DNA of 64,000 nt from Takakia lepidozioides (lineage: Eukaryota > Streptophyta > Takakiopsida > Takakiales > Takakiaceae): the NCBI GenBank assembly GCA_030704615.1, contig CM060732.1, forward strand, positions 74,877,053 through 74,941,052, read 5' to 3'. The notes beneath the pieces were generated by a model that saw only the letters and a program-made list of their open reading frames with translations, ran no database searches and had not been told where the DNA came from. Positions 33,046 through 47,120 of the stretch are shown here, one piece after another (positions within the stretch are counted from its first letter, which is position 1; every line of letters starts with the position of its first letter). The position numbers were made by a program, and so were the translations under genes.

Positions 33046-33205
33046 GTGAGTACCCAGTGTTAATGGGCACTTACCATCTTAGAAGTGGTTGTGGGTTCAA
33101 TCCACTGTTTGGTGTCACAAAGTCTCCACCTTCTGGCTGGACGGCAGTAGTAGACACCATAATTTACGCTTCCTTTGGGATGCACCATACTTTTATTTTT
33201 TTGGG
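33046..33205 (+). repeat. tRNA-derived SINE-like element, copy 3
   Basis: The head has CCCAGTGTTAATGGGC (A box) and GGTTCAATCC (B box). The body has GGTGTCACAAAG, CTCCACCTT and CACCATAATTTACGCTTCC. It ends in a T-rich tail at about 33191-33202. This is the most complete of the three copies. Confidence 0.7.
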
Positions 33206-34718
33206 TCAGATTTGTCCTAGTTATTCACCATTTGTTGCTCCTTGAATCTTTTTGGTTCCTGAGAAGAATTAGAATTTCCGGATGTGTATCAATTATAGTA
33301 GATTAATTGATGGATGTTTGACAATGGAACATAATCTTCAGCAAAATTCATGTCAAGAGTGGCAACGATAAGAAATGAGGAGTCGGACATGTGCTTAATT
33401 AGGGCCAACTTTTGGTGCAGTGTTTTTTTTTCCCTGGCAAAAGTCGCCAGATTTCAAGCTGGAAATTGGGTCAGCTACTTGTACAAAAGGAATTATGGGG
33501 GTAAAAATTCGCCAGAAAGCGCCAGTAGTTGAATATCAGGAGCCTGATTTTGAGTCCGTGGACGTGTAGAATGTGCCACTTGTTATACAGCCACTTCTCT
33601 AACCTGCCACCTCATTATTCTCGCCACATTTGCAGAGGGTAGAATCTACCTGTGGCCCCTCTGGCGATTTTGGAAAGATGAAAAAAAAACTGTTATGGTG
33701 TTTGCTTTGACCAATGCTCTTGCTACATCATGATGCTAAAAAGAACTTTCATGTACAAATTTGTTGTTGATTTTATTGATGACATTTCTGTACTAAATCC
33801 GCCAATGAACTTTGTGCATCATCTCCTTCTAGCCTTTTTTAACAACATTGCACAAACTGCATGCCAACCTAGCAAATGTTTACACTTCCGGCCGCTTTAG
33901 ATGTCTCTCCAAAACTACTAACCTACATTGAAGTAAAAACCATTAAGCTATTTGGAAGTGAGGCCGACTTCTTATCCATCTTCATCACTTACTGGCTCTC
34001 TTCACAAGCTCATTCACACTCCCCAAAACAAAGCCACAAGACAATCCCTAAAGTCAGGTCTGAGGGTCTGATTCGTAAGCCTGTGCAAGAGAATGTAATG
34101 TGTTCAAATTAAAGTGGATTGTTTGAAATAACTAGACTGAAATGTTGGAGTGGTTCATTGTTAGGATGGCTACAATGGCTACAATGTGATAAGTCACCGT
34201 ACCCAGGAGCCTCTAAGCAAGAAGCCTTAAGTAATTACCAAACGTTACAACTACAATTGACTAAGCTGAGTTGCCTGCCCATATAAACTGCACACCGTTG
34301 TATATAAACTACACCAGCACCACATCATTGCACTACTTTGTCTTCCTGGAGCCCACTATGAGGGCAAAAGCTACTAAGACCCAGTAGTCAGTGAGAGGGA
34401 AAACCGGCAGACCAGAGCAACCATGCAGGCCAGATGCCAGACAGGTCCACCTGCTTTATGCTTTAGCATGCCGCATTCTGGACTGGCCCAAATATCAGGC
34501 AGATACGAAAACTGCCACTACTTGCACTTCGTATTTGCCAATTTGTTGCCAACACACAGAATGGCTCGAGGAAAATTATCTACCAATTTCACCATCAGCT
34601 AAACAACGATTATTTTGATGATACTGCCCCCAAGAGGACGAGCCAACCGCCCTGTAAACCACTCTCCGGTCTGATTTTCGACCAGCCTGCCAGTAGACTA
34701 GTACTCATGCAGATGCTG
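33206..34718. other. Gene-free 3' flank of the CID7-like gene
   Basis: No exon recognised. Two TATAAACT words at about 34283 and 34303 look like core-promoter boxes, but no transcript can be attached. The last 100 bp before 34719 would be the 3' UTR of the minus-strand gene. Confidence 0.4.
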
Positions 34719-37700
34719 TCATCTTATGATGATACGAAGCATGCCTGGTTGTGTCTCTGCAAACTGCAGATGCTCTTCCTCTGCCAAGTAACGCTGTACT
34801 GCGGCAGGTAACCTAGCCGAAGTTCGAGACCCCTTGGTGTGGTGGCCTGTTCCCACAAAAATAAAGACCTGCTCCCGCTGGCGGGTGTTTCTTACATTAA
34901 ACCGCAAAGCCGCAATCTCACGCTTCAATGCAGGAATTGCATCACTCACATGTAGGGTATGTAGATCTAGCAGCCGTGATTGCCCAGGGTTGGTACTAGT
35001 TTGTGCATGAGCGTTTGAATTTCTGCCCAAAGACGTCAAACAGAAGAGCACACCATCAGCTCTTCCTTTTTCCTAGTATAAACAGTAGATGTGGTCATGA
35101 AACACAAACTTCAATACCTTCACATGCCCTGGCAATCAGGAGGAACTTCACCATTCAATAACTAAGAAATGCAAGTTTGCAATACCTTTGCCAAAAGATA
35201 GCCTCCCCGGCCTTACTGTGAGCCGCTTTCATCTGTTCGTTATGCCACTGTCCTTTTGCACTCAGCTCCTTTGCAAGGACTTTGTTACCTACAAGATACG
35301 CCTGTCTTGCCTGTTTCACAGCAAGAATCAGGTCCAAAATGTTAACATATACTTTGGCAAAGACCTCAAGGTAAAGGAATTCGGAGGCATACAAGTCATA
35401 ATTCATGAGACTCTCTCCAGGAAGTCTGACTGTGAGCCATAATAGGCTAGCCGTACACATCTTTACCATTGAACAGAGGAGTTCCTGGCAGATGCAGAAT
35501 GAATCCAAGAACTCATTTCAAGTTCACTTTGAGTGCAGAAGCATTGATTTCTCGGTCCCAAGCTGGAACTTTTAGAAGTTGCTGAATAACCTCACAAAAC
35601 AAATTAGGGCCTTGAGACACGGGCGGCAGACATTGAAAAGGCTTAACACCAAAGGCTAGTTGGTTTGGCCTACATGTAGGTCCACATCAGCTTAGCAGAT
35701 ACCACACGTTTGGCAGCTGATCCCCATATCCCCAGCAATGTGGGCTCTGCATAGGATATAAGGTAGGCCCAGTTCCACCCGTGTGGTAGCCACTCTTTTA
35801 ATGTTACCCACAAGAGAGCTAACATGTTGATTTTTCCACCAAAGGCAGCCGGTCGTGTGTCAAGGCCTTTAGAATCTCCAAATTTCTACTAAGAAAGGCA
35901 GGCAATACTAGTTCTCACTACAACCAACCACTCACAGCTACCTGATCGAAGTAGGCATTACGCACGCGAGCATGGTCACGAGCTTCTTCTCGCATATCAG
36001 TGTACATACTTCCTGCAACCCAACAACAACAATTGGTTCAAGGTAACGTATAAAAACAAATTGTGGTAGAACTACTGTCCCTGAGGATATTGCTACACAA
36101 GAAAAAACATCGTATCCATGCAAGCAGCAGGCATCCAACAGGCACTTTGTTACAGAGCTGAACACCAGACCAAGCCTCAGAGATGAGGACAGCGTTGCCA
36201 CTCAACAGAATTACTCCTATAGAGGCCACATCTGAACCACACATAGGGAGGTGTGTGCATGCCACATTTCATAACATCTGGACACAAATGCTGGTCACAT
36301 ACAGCTATCCTGCACAAAGAAATTAAGCTCGCAAGATCACACCACACAACTACTTGCAAGGTTGTGGATTGTAGACATGAAGTCATGTTTCCTGCCTCAG
36401 ATACCACTCAACTTGAAAGCTATCATGAGCATGACCAAAAAACCTTTGCTGCTGCACAGAGAGGCTGCTAGCACTGCAATGGGTCCCAGCTCCCGCAAAA
36501 GTGGACAGCACTGTGTAACCCAGGATGTACTAGTGCCTGATGGTACCCTGACAATGGACTGGTCCTAGTCATTATCGTCCATGGTCATAGCAGACTGACA
36601 CAGAAACAGATGCTCAATGACCTTATAAGGAAATCAATCCATATTAGTACCCAGACTATGTGAGTTAACAGCCAGAACTGTTGTGCTAACTCATGGTGGC
36701 TCGGCAGGTTGCTTTGGAACTCCAGACCCCTCTAAGGTGAGGAGTACCCTTGCATGACCCTTAAAACAAAAATCAGTTGCTTTCAAGACAGATGCCTGAG
36801 AAAAAATGAATCAAGTCAGAGAAAGCTCACCAACAGTGTCCCCGGTCTCGAGCCAACTTGGTGGAGGTTGATGCACATCATGACCATGAAGGTGGTATGG
36901 TTCCAACCTTTCTCCATGAGCAACCCTTGCATCTCGGGGGAAGCCACCAACTCCAGGCACTTGTGAAAGGCCTCGAACTCCTCCTAGGGACAGTTCAACC
37001 CCGCCATTCCTCTCATATTGCAACTGCGCAGCCTGTTGTGCTGCTTGCTTTCTTACAACTGCTGCAAAATCCGGGACAGATCTAGACTCCCCACCAAGTG
37101 TGCTTGCCCTGCTGGAAAGGGCTGACCCATTCACTGCTTCAAGCCCAGAAAGAGAAGGAAAATCCCTTGGTGACGAAGGACTTGGTGCTTGGGGTGCCTG
37201 AAACTGCTTCGATGGGCCTCCCTCCGCCTGAAGCTGCAAAGGTGTGAGATATTACAATCAAGCACATCCACATAAACTTACAACCAGGTAGATCAATAGT
37301 CTGATGCAGCTCAAAAAACATAGCCATACATAATAAGGCCAGCATTTTGCAAGCTCAGAGCATACAAAGTGTGTCTATGTAGGGATTCTACAGCCCAGCT
37401 CTGCTGAAAGAGCAACAAACATGTGGAGTCTCTTTGCCATTCTTTGGAAGCAACATCACAGCCATACGGGCCTAATACATGGCTCACACATCTTGAGATT
37501 CGAATTATTCCCAATTCCTCAAATTGCAAAAGAGGAACTGTTTCATCAGCCAACTGGTCAAGTAGGAAGGGTCAGGCCAAGGTGGACACTAGAGATACAT
37601 GAGACACTCCAAGGAGAATGATCTTACTGATCATATTTCCATTCTCCTAAAAGGCTATCCACCTTCCCCAGGTGTGAAGCTGATATGCAAACTAATACCA

Positions 37701-39228
37701 AACAAATGAACATTCAACATACTTCAGTTACCACACATCCAAGATTCGGTTTCTGGACAACAGTGGTTGACCAAACCAACAGTGGTGAACCAAACCAATT
37801 GCCAGAGAAGCTTCGCAAGTGACTCCTCCGGTACCTAAAGGACCTTCCAGGCATAAGTCCGAGAAATTATCAGACCATAGAATGTTTGTGTGGTTATTAG
37901 TACAGATCTGACACATCCCAGGCTTTGGAATACTGTAAACTTTTGTCGTTTATGAAATATGATCTGGGTGTGACAATTGACTAATAGATAATGGTAGGTT
38001 GAATTCAATTCCCAAGACAATCCTCAATCCACAATTGGGTGGAGTAGGTAAGTAGATAGAAAGACATGTTCCCAGCACTAGTCAACCAAACTAAATCACT
38101 TTCAAAACTGGCAAATATTGCAAAAAGGTATATAATGATGGTTCTGTAGCAACATCAACTGTAACACACCTCAAGTTCTGTCAGCATCTCCATCGTGAGG
38201 CCTAAATCACCACCATTTGCATAATAAATTTCAGCTAGACTTTCTGAAGCAAAGCCAGGAAATTCAGCTGCCAGAAGATTGACAGGGTCAACATCCACAA
38301 GCTCTTCCGGGAACGTCTGCTCTGGTCCCCAATCATTAAATGAGGCAGGACTTTCACTGTTGTCAGCCCATGGAGGCTGTCTGTCCCTGCCGCTCGAAAG
38401 GCGCTGGGCTGGGGCGCGGAGCTCAGGCATATAGGCCCCTGCAAAACTAGTACCAGAGGATGTGGCACCCTCTTCTCGAAGCTGACCACCAGTGTACCTT
38501 GAACTACTTCCCCTGGGAGGACTGTAAGAGGCCGCTCTGAGAGCACTTTGTTGTGCTCTCTCATCATAATTGAACCCATCTCCTTGGGCGGTTCCAGTAA
38601 CACCTCCACCTGCCCAGCCACTGGCAATACCAACACGGCTAGATACATCCAGAGATGGCTCCCCGTAATCTGCAACCTCTGCAAACTCTCCAAAATCAAA
38701 ATCTGACATGAGGTCGTCTGGGAGCTGAGAGCGGCAGAAGCGGCGATACTCATCGTCAGAAGCATTGGAATTTGTAGAGTTGGTTCTGTCCAAGATAGGA
38801 GTTGCTACATCTTTATCTGTGGTTACAGTTGCAGCTGGCTTGCTAGTGTCCCATAAATTCCCACTCACTGCAGGGCTGCCAGGCTTAAAAGTCTTAGGAA
38901 CAAATTCTGCGGCGTTGGGATTCAAACTAGTCCGCCCTAAACTGAAAATCGAACCTGAAGTGGTGCTAACCAAGCTTGTAGTCTTCTGAGGAGCAGACAG
39001 TAAAGCCTCCTTAGAAGAACCTATTGTCTCTCCAGCTCCAGACAAGTTGGAAAGAGAGCCTCCTGGAGTGCTCTGACCAGACGAGGAGGTAACAGACAAC
39101 ATCGCCATGCTGGCTGCAAGTCCTTCAGTTCCTATGGATGTTCCAGGCCCGTTACTTGATGATCCAAATCTATAAGAACCAATTGGAGCCCCGGCAGGCT
39201 CCAAATACTCCCTTCTATTGTAGCCCAT
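34719..39228 (-). CDS. CID7: CID7-like protein (PAM2, CUE, DUF1771, SMR)
   Basis: Poly(A)-binding-protein-interacting plant protein. Five exons: 38170-39228, 36831-37233, 35942-36012, 35186-35310 and 34719-35022. All are GT-AG and in phase, giving 653 residues. Exon 1 has a PAM2 motif (SLNPNAAEFVPKTF, residues about 101-114), which binds the MLLE domain of PABP, and a CUE-type ubiquitin-binding motif (about 315-353). Exon 2 has FAAVVRKQA and ends in WLETGDTV. Exons 3-4 form DUF1771 (MREEARDHARVRNAYFDQ, LVGNKVLAKELSAKGQ). Exon 5 is the SMR domain (LDLHTLHV, GTGHHTKGSRTSARL, LRIIIR). Arabidopsis CID7 has the same order. The frame is intact; likely cytoplasmic, with a role in mRNA metabolism inferred from the family. 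Confidence 0.95.
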
Positions 39229-40620
39229 GGCAGCAGACTTGTCAACTCGTCAATTGTAACGTTGTTTAGTCTGGCCAGTTCGTCCTGCAGTGTAACCTAC
39301 CCTGCTCATTGAAATAAGCAGAATCCTGGATTTTGCAAGCCCTGTGTCCTCTAGTAAAGCAACTGGAGATAGTCGCGTAGGTGAAATCCTCGTAGACTAT
39401 GCCACCGGATGTACTAAAGTGCTTCGTCTCAGGAACCCGCAAGATGATGCTCCAGGTGCAGGCGTCCTGGAAGATAAGACAAGCAAGCACCCATCTCACC
39501 TATCATTTCAACCTCTGCTAATGCACTGCCCAAGTCCGATGAGAGTAAAGTACCACCACAATGTTCAACGAGACTCTCTCCACACACAAATGCATGAACT
39601 TAGGGCTTGAACGACACAGAAGAAACTCAATGCATCCTCAAGCGATGAATAGCAGCAAAGCATAAGCCAAAAGCAGCAACAAAGACATAGATTGAAGGAT
39701 CATAGAAGAGCAAATGCACGAACAAACCACAGAATCATGTTCTCGACACAACGGACAAGGTAGAGACTGCCAAATTCTAAACATTTCCCCACTTCATCGA
39801 TTGTACCATGTACACATATCTCCAACAGCTTCAGTCAACCGAAAGCGCTCCAAGCAGAGGGTGAGCACGTACGATCAAATACACAAACATACACATGTTC
39901 CGTCCTTCACATTCTCCTATCGGCAACCCGGGTCCACTCCACACAAGAGTCCTATTACATACTCTCAACACCTAGCCAGAGCTTGCAAGTCCCTCTCTTT
40001 CTCCCGAATCTAACGTTCGTAACCAGTCAAATCCACAATTTTATGCTGCTCAGCTACACATCAATTCACTCCTACCTTGCAATTGTACCTGGAGCAGGAC
40101 GATCTGGGATGCAGCGAGCGCAATTCAAGGCGCAGCAGGAAGCAGGGCAGCGCCAGGCCTGCGAGGCTGGCAGGATTGTGCGCCCTGCCCTGCCCTACCC
40201 TGCCCACAGCACAGCCACCCCCGCCCCCCCGCTCCCCATTGGCTCCTGGCCCGCACCCGGGCCCGCTCAGATTTTTCATCCGCCCTTCCTTTCTCCGCCC
40301 TGCCATCCACCACCCGCGCCATCCCCTCCCCGCCCCGTGTCGCGGAAACTTGGGACCCGTGCGAGCGACGGGCGGGCAGGCCCTCGCCGGTAACCCCAGC
40401 GCCAGCTCCGGCGTCGTCGGCTGCCGGGTACCACCGGCAGACCGTCTTTTCGTGAGCCCCACTAGCACGTGCGAACCAGGGGAACTCGCTTTTAATAGCC
40501 CGGCCCGTGATCGCCACATCTGACCGTGGTCGAGTTGGAGTCCACCCCGGTCAATTCAAAACTCTGACGGCTGAGATGTGTGCCACCCGATTAAAGAGGG
40601 GGTAAAGGGGCGGCTACCGA
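39229..40620 (-). promoter_or_regulatory. 5' flank and GC-rich promoter of the CID7-like gene
   Basis: The 1.4 kb upstream of the ATG has no exon I can support. At about 40090-40600 it becomes strongly GC-rich with C-runs on the plus strand, unlike the rest of the window. This is the look of a housekeeping promoter. Open frames on both strands here are products of composition. Confidence 0.45.
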
Positions 40621-41918
40621 ATCAAACAATCCCGCTGTTCGTTCTACCACCGGCTGCAGCCAGTGCCACCGGCTCGGGTGGTGTCCATACGGTATCCGCG
40701 AGCGAATACATACGGTATACATAGTATTCGTGATCGTAGGAAGGAGAAGGCTTGTGCTTCTGAGCCTGTCAGGATGAGCCCGTCTGTCTGTCTGTAGGCA
40801 TCAAACGCTTGGGCAATCAAAGCAAGGGCCTTGAGCCTGCAGAACACAGGAGAGGTAAGTTACTCGCCACGATTCGAGAACATTGTTATGAAGTGTGCAG
40901 AAAAACCAGTGTGGGGTGTACCGGTATACAAGATTCAAGAGATTCGAGCTCCTGGATTTAGTCAGAACCGAAATGTTTTCGTGGGCCTACGTTGGACGTC
41001 TCCGCAGAGTCAACAAGGCTTCAAGGGGTCCACCATGGCCAGTTTACGTTGGAACCCTCGGTAACTGAAGCAAGTAGAGAGGCAAGTGGAGAGACAGCTT
41101 GGGAGTATAGTCAGTTGTCAGGTGTAGTGGCAACAGTCCTTCAGTTGGGCCGTGCTTGCCACACCAACCCTGCAATCAACTCCATGCATGTACCTAGTAC
41201 ACTTCCTGGGCGATGTTCACTTGCCCAAAATCAAGGGTCTACCAAAGAAAATTAAGAGATGCTCATGAGATTTGTAAGAGAAAGGATACATGGATACAAT
41301 GATTGAGGATATATGCACAGAGGGCTTGCCGGAGCAGTGATTGGACGCATAAAGAGAACGTTGTAAACCATGCGATGGAAGACATCTGCATCGTAAATTC
41401 ATAACGATAAGCAAGGGCCTCGAACGAGATGTTAGAAACTCGTCCTTTCTACAAAGTATCTGTTGCTTCGTCACCCTGTCCTGTGACTGCTCAATGATGG
41501 GGCCCCACGTCCATTATGATACCCCACCAGCGAAGATTCCTGCAAAAATGGACTAGACTTTTCCAAACCGAACGTTGGTTGTACATGGGTGCAACGAGAA
41601 GAAATGAATTCAACTCGAATCCTGCGCCTTGAACCCAGTAGTATGTATAAGTCCCGCAGTGACTCAAGTTTCGAAAACAAAATACAAGATTTCTCCCAGC
41701 GGATATCCAGCTGGGGATTTCTTCTCGTAGTGTCATATAGGGTTGTAAAGCTTTCTTCGAACAAAAATGTCTGCTACGCTGGGAACTTCACAGAATTCTC
41801 CAGGTAGTGGGCCATTGAAACCAGCAGATGCCACTCCATGGCATTGGGATCTCCGATGAAGCTCACGATATTGCTCGTTCTGTGCGTGTACTGTTTTCCT
41901 GCTATGAGGTTGTCTTGT
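40621..41918. other. Gene-free stretch
   Basis: No exon recognised. The word CATACGGTAT occurs twice near 40687 and 40708 around a GCGAGCG block, a short direct repeat. The right part would be the 3' flank of the minus-strand coiled-coil gene. Confidence 0.4.
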
Positions 41919-44900
41919 CTAATCTCTGTTCTGAGATGATGTCGAAGATTTCGAACATGCTTTCTGAAAGGCTTCTGGTCTCTCGAGGCAATCCTGAGCT
42001 CTGATGAGTTGTCCAGACAAACATGTCTTCTCCTTCAACACCAACTGGTTATCACGAAATAATTTCTCGCAGTCCGCCTTCAACTTTGCCACTTTTTCCT
42101 GATCCTCATCTAGCATCTTGTCAGATCTCTCTTTCTGTTCCTTTGCAAGCGAAAGCTGTTCTCGTAGGACCTGGTTTTCAGAGCGAAGGTTGCAGCAGTC
42201 CAACTCCAGCTTCAGTAGCTCGTCAGAACTCTTTGCCTGCCTGGTTTCTCGCTCTGTCAGAGTATCTCTTTCTTCCTCCATCTCTTTCAGGGCTGCGCGG
42301 AGTGCAAAGGCAACGTTCTGTATAAGCAACTGGCCCTTTTCTTTGGCCGCCACTTCAACTTTTCCTGCCAGCGCAATCTGTGCAGCAAAGTGGACGTGCA
42401 TATGAATGACTGCTACAGAATGGAGACCTATGATGAAATAAGGAGACAGAGGCAGCATCGTGGCGCATATTGCCCTCTCTTTTCGGCCTCTCCCAAACCC
42501 CCGACTAAACCACGGTTTCTGAAATTGCACGCAGAGCAGAGGAAGATTCACGGTCCACAACTCATCTAGCAAGACATGCAGTGGATGATCGCTTTGTTAA
42601 TATTGTAAGGTACAGGGATCATCTTTGCAAATGAGAAGAGCTTTCAAAACAAATCATGTTGGTATATGAAGCTTGAGGTGACAAGCATAAAAAAGAATTG
42701 CTACATTCCATAAATACACACCTTCGTCTCTTGCAGTCTGCGGTTGTTGCTCATTTTTGCCTCCAGGTCAGCTTTCAGTTGATGCACCCGAGCTTCTAAA
42801 AAGAACAATTTCCTGTTGGACTTTGCCTGCCCTTTCTCCAGGTTGGCCCTGCTTTCCAGGACTCTCAGGTGCTCTTGATGAAGGGTCTCAGTGTTTCTTG
42901 CCTCGAGTTGGAGCTGTGTGTGGGATACCTGAAGGTAGTGAAGAGATGCCTGATGTTGACACAGTTCCAGCAGCAGATCAACCTCCCTCGTTGGAAGTCT
43001 GTCTCTGTCTTCTATCACTGCTGCCAGCTCTGCGTGCTGCCTCTCTGCCTCTGCTTCTATCTGAGAAGAAGTGTTCTTCGCATACTGCAGCTCCCCCAAT
43101 TCCTTTTTACATTCTTCCAGTTTAGTTTGAATTTCCATCAGATCAACATCACCCATCACTTTTTCCTTCCTTGCAAGCAGCAGCTCACTCTCACAGTGCT
43201 TTACATTTGCTGACAGATTTTGGGTCTCCAGTGTCAACCTGTGTACCTCAGCTTCCGCAGCACAGAGATTCACAGAAGAAGTTCTTGCGCTTTCCTCCTG
43301 GAGTAAGTTTGTCACTACTTTGGCCTGGAATTTGTGCTGTAGACTCTTACTCTTAACTTGTTTTCAGATTCATGAACAGCAGCCTGGAACTCATCCTGTT
43401 GCCTAAGAAGGGCATTTCCACTTTGTATCTGCTGATCCAATCTCTTTATCTCTGCTTCCAAAACCTTGACTTCTTCCTCTGATCTCAATTTCTCATCACG
43501 CAAAACCACATTGTCATTCTTTACAGCCAGAAGCTCTTTATGCATTGTCTTCAACTCAACTTCTTTTTCACTCTGCAGCATGAAAGCAGAAGTGATTTTG
43601 ATTATGCATTTGCCAATGGAGATAGAAAAGGCTCATTTCTCTTGAAGCTGTTGAAATGCATAACCTTCTAATTGATTTACCATGGAAACTACAACAACTT
43701 CAAATCTGTAAAATATGCATGTATGTTATGGTCAAACTTTACAAAGCTACAGTGACAGCTACTGGCACTTGTTGACTTTACCCAGTAGAGTTGTGTTGGC
43801 AAGACAATGTCTTGTGGGAGTTAACTTTCTTTGCCTCCCATGAGTTGCATACTAGTTTACAAATATTGTTTTAGTCATTTCGTATCTTTTTAACAGCTAT
43901 CATCAGCAACTGAACAAAGTTGCCAGTAACACCAGGTTTCCTTCCATACGAGTGGAAGCTGGTAAAGTCTGAATACAAACCCTTCCAGGCATGAGGCAAC
44001 TGCTGCAATTCAACCACAAAAGTCCAGATTCCACATACATAAATTTCACATACCTCAAGTTTCTTCTTGCTTTGGAGGTTTCTTCTAGCCGAGCTTCCCT
44101 GGCTTTCATTGCTGTACATCTGTCCTCCAGAATTGTAACCAGACCAGATTTTACTTTCTCCAGTGTTAAGTTGTTGGCTGTTGCAATAAGCAGCTCACGC
44201 TGCAGTGTGACTATGACCCCATGCAATCCTCTGTTACTTTCCTGTGCCAGAGGGTGGTTTGAAACTTTAGGGCTTTGATTTCTTACTTTCCATGCACTGG
44301 GATGACCTATGTTGTTTTAGCAAGAACTTCAGCCCTGTTCTGTCTTCTGGTCTGGAGACTGTCCATCCACGCGCCCGAAAATTTCATTATATTTTGCAAG
44401 ATATCTGACAATAAAACTGTTACCTCCAGCTTGTGGATCTTCAGGAGGTTTTCATTTGCTTGGGCTGTTGACTTCAGTGTAACCATCTCCAGAGTGTTAC
44501 CCATATCATCTTTCTCGTTCTGCAGAACAAGCATTTTTCGAAAGTAAGAGCTCCTTACACAGCTGCATCTCCCTAGCTTCATAGTACACTTGAGGAATGC
44601 GGCAGACACAAGCCTTCATACTGCATCACTGGGAATCAACAGAAATGACCTTTCAAGAAGTTCTGGAAGTTTGGCCAGCAAAGAGTGCCTACAAGGAGTG
44701 CTACAGTGCTCTACAGGTTTCAATGTGATAACCCAACTCTGCAATCCAATACATAGGATTTTCTTGTTATGGAAAAGACGAAATGCAACTTCTGTTCTCT
44801 CATAAGAATTTCCTGCTGCTCAATACCCTCGATAACTGGGAATGAGCCGAATCAGGCGGCGATGCATTTAGACTTGCTAGTTCCGTTTATCCGTTCTTCT

Positions 44901-45075
44901 GCCTGATCTCCAGCTCACCTTCCAAGCCTTTCGTGCTATCAAGGGCTTTGTTACAGATTACCTTCCATGTGTGATCTCTCTCCCCTTTTGCAGAGTTCAG
45001 CGCTACTTCATGGGGTGCCTTAAGCTCTTGTCTGAGACTGGCCAGGCTCTGCATATGTGCTAGTGTCAACTCCTG
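41919..45075 (-). CDS. Long coiled-coil protein, family not recognised
   Basis: Exons with clean sites: 41919-42377 (stop at 41919), 42722-43324 and 43351-43572, all in phase. Likely further exons are about 44055-44225 (EDRCTAMKAREARLEETSKA), about 44425-44524 (NEKDDMGNTLEMVTLKSTAQ) and about 44890-45075 (AHMQSLASLRQEL). The product is almost wholly heptad-like, rich in Glu, Lys, Leu and Gln, as in golgins, kinesin-like or centrosomal proteins. No motor, GRIP or other defining domain is visible. The start codon is not identified and may lie upstream of 45075. A piece of exon 42722-43324 is duplicated at 51.83-52.03 kb. The function is unknown. Confidence 0.6.
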
Positions 45076-47120
45076 CAATACCTAGGCTCCAACCACACGT
45101 ACTGGTGCACACACATAAATCACTGAAGACGACCCAACTTATGTACACACAGACGCTAATTATGGTTAATGATTTGAAATCTGATGCTAGTAAACCATCC
45201 CATCAGACTTGGTTTTCTGCCCTCCGATGGTTACCGGCTTATCTCACTTTTCCACAGAGAAAAGCCAAGTTCGAAGAGAGATAACTAAGAGCTGAGCAAC
45301 ATGTTTGATGGACTATCCGCTGGCAGTCCAACAGCTTGGGGCTGGAAGACCCATCGACTCCATTAAGAGAATAGCGACATGTGTATACCTGAACAGCAGC
45401 TGCAGACTGTTTTCTCCTTGTTTTGCCCTCGTAAGGTTGAGGAGCCTCCATGTTGTGAGGTGGATCCTAGCTCGGACCCATTCGTCTCAAATTGTACCCT
45501 ATCTCTTTTTGCAGAAATAGAGCCCTGTACTATGCGATCCTGCACACACCCTTTCAATTTAAGTCAGGTAAATGTAATGTATGGATGTCCAAACACATTC
45601 TGTACCGATGAACTTGCCGACATTGACATTACAAGGAACCCGGTAAGCCGCAGGACACACCGTAGGCGATCTGCGAGAATTTACAAATGTATGTATACAT
45701 AACATTGATGCGAACCGAATATATGTATATGCTCAGTAACTAACCTGCCTACCGCTTCATTGATTTCATATGTCCGCGAGCAGCATTTAAGCAAGGTTGA
45801 TGAATTCATTAAACTTGAGTGATAAGTGTTCCATTTTCAAAGCACGCACAGACAAGATTGCTAAGATTACATCGGCTACACTGTTCTGGTTTGTTTGACT
45901 ACCTTCAGACCCACCACAGGCGATTCCCAAGAATCCTGCATGCGGCCTGTCGTCCTCTGGTTCTTCTGCATGAATTGCTGATCCGGTGGGGTGGAAAGGA
46001 GAGTAGTCTGTCCTCACACCCTCCTCACACTGCCTGAATGAGTCTCACTATCTCCACAAACCCAATTTAAAACAGGGGTTGAACAATATTAATAATGGAG
46101 TGTGGATTTCACGCACTTGCTTGGATCTCTCTTCAAAAAAACTCATTTCCAAAATGTGACATTGATCTTCTGCTTGGAATTTGAGTACTTACTCTCTGCT
46201 TACTGCTCTCTCTCTCTCTCTATACACACACAGGCCAGTCAATATAACGAAGCTTTTTCTGTTCTAAGGTTGCACAAATCCGCCGTCTGCATACAGTTGT
46301 GGGCTCCAAAGAAATAGCGCCAAAACCCATCGTCCAAGCTGACTGATGGCATTGGTGTACGTAGCGAGCTTGGAATATTATTGTTCCATACCTGGCAATC
46401 ACGTTTGCCAGTATTATGACTTCAGCCTACGTACATCGGCCTCGATCACCCGATTCCCTGGAGATTTTTCTTGGAAGTCTTCCAGCTGCAGTACCTAACG
46501 TACTATGTATGCATCAAAACATTCATAAGAAAACTTGGACCCGTACTTTAATTGCTTATCTAGATGATTCTCGGAAGGCTTACTGGTGCAGTACTACATA
46601 CCCTTGTACCGTCCTCCTGCACAGGGTAATACACACAACCCCAATCCACGTCGTCAACCGCCCACCACGCAGCAAAGTAGCCAACTAATCTGATCGTGTA
46701 TCTTCTTCAGCATGTAGAACCTGCGAATAAATCACTATACAGAAATCACTCTCTCTGAATTTCCCCACCGCTTTAATCCTGGATGCGGCCCCTGTAGACG
46801 GAGATATTCTCATTTTTTGAATGCTCCAGCAGCTCCTCCTGTGGAAGGCCCCCCTTCCTTGACTGTCGATAGCGCTGAACTTACCACATCAGCACCATCA
46901 GCAGCAGAGTAGTACAATGCAAGCTTGTGACTAGAGCAGAACCCACGTCTGCAATCCGCAGTGGTGGTGCGAGCTGTGGATCCTTCACGCACTCCTCGGC
47001 TCATCACTGTGCGTGGAGGTCGCTCTCAACCGGACGTGCGAGAGGACATGCAATTCAGTACCAACCAGCCCGCCACTATTTTGTTCTTGTTCATTTTTAC
47101 TTCATTAGGTATATATTTCT
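45076..47120. other. Gene-free stretch
   Basis: No exon recognised apart from a possible missing 5' end of the coiled-coil gene. A (CT)n followed by (CA)n simple repeat lies at about 46207-46232. Scattered open frames of 60-107 codons look random. Confidence 0.4.

Noticed and set aside
33089-33101. tRNA gene
   Set aside because: The B-box-like word is part of a SINE-like head; no cloverleaf arms or acceptor stem can be drawn.
40061-40523. Overlapping open frames of 130-152 codons on both strands
   Set aside because: They lie in a GC-rich promoter block with few stop codons; no family or exon signals.
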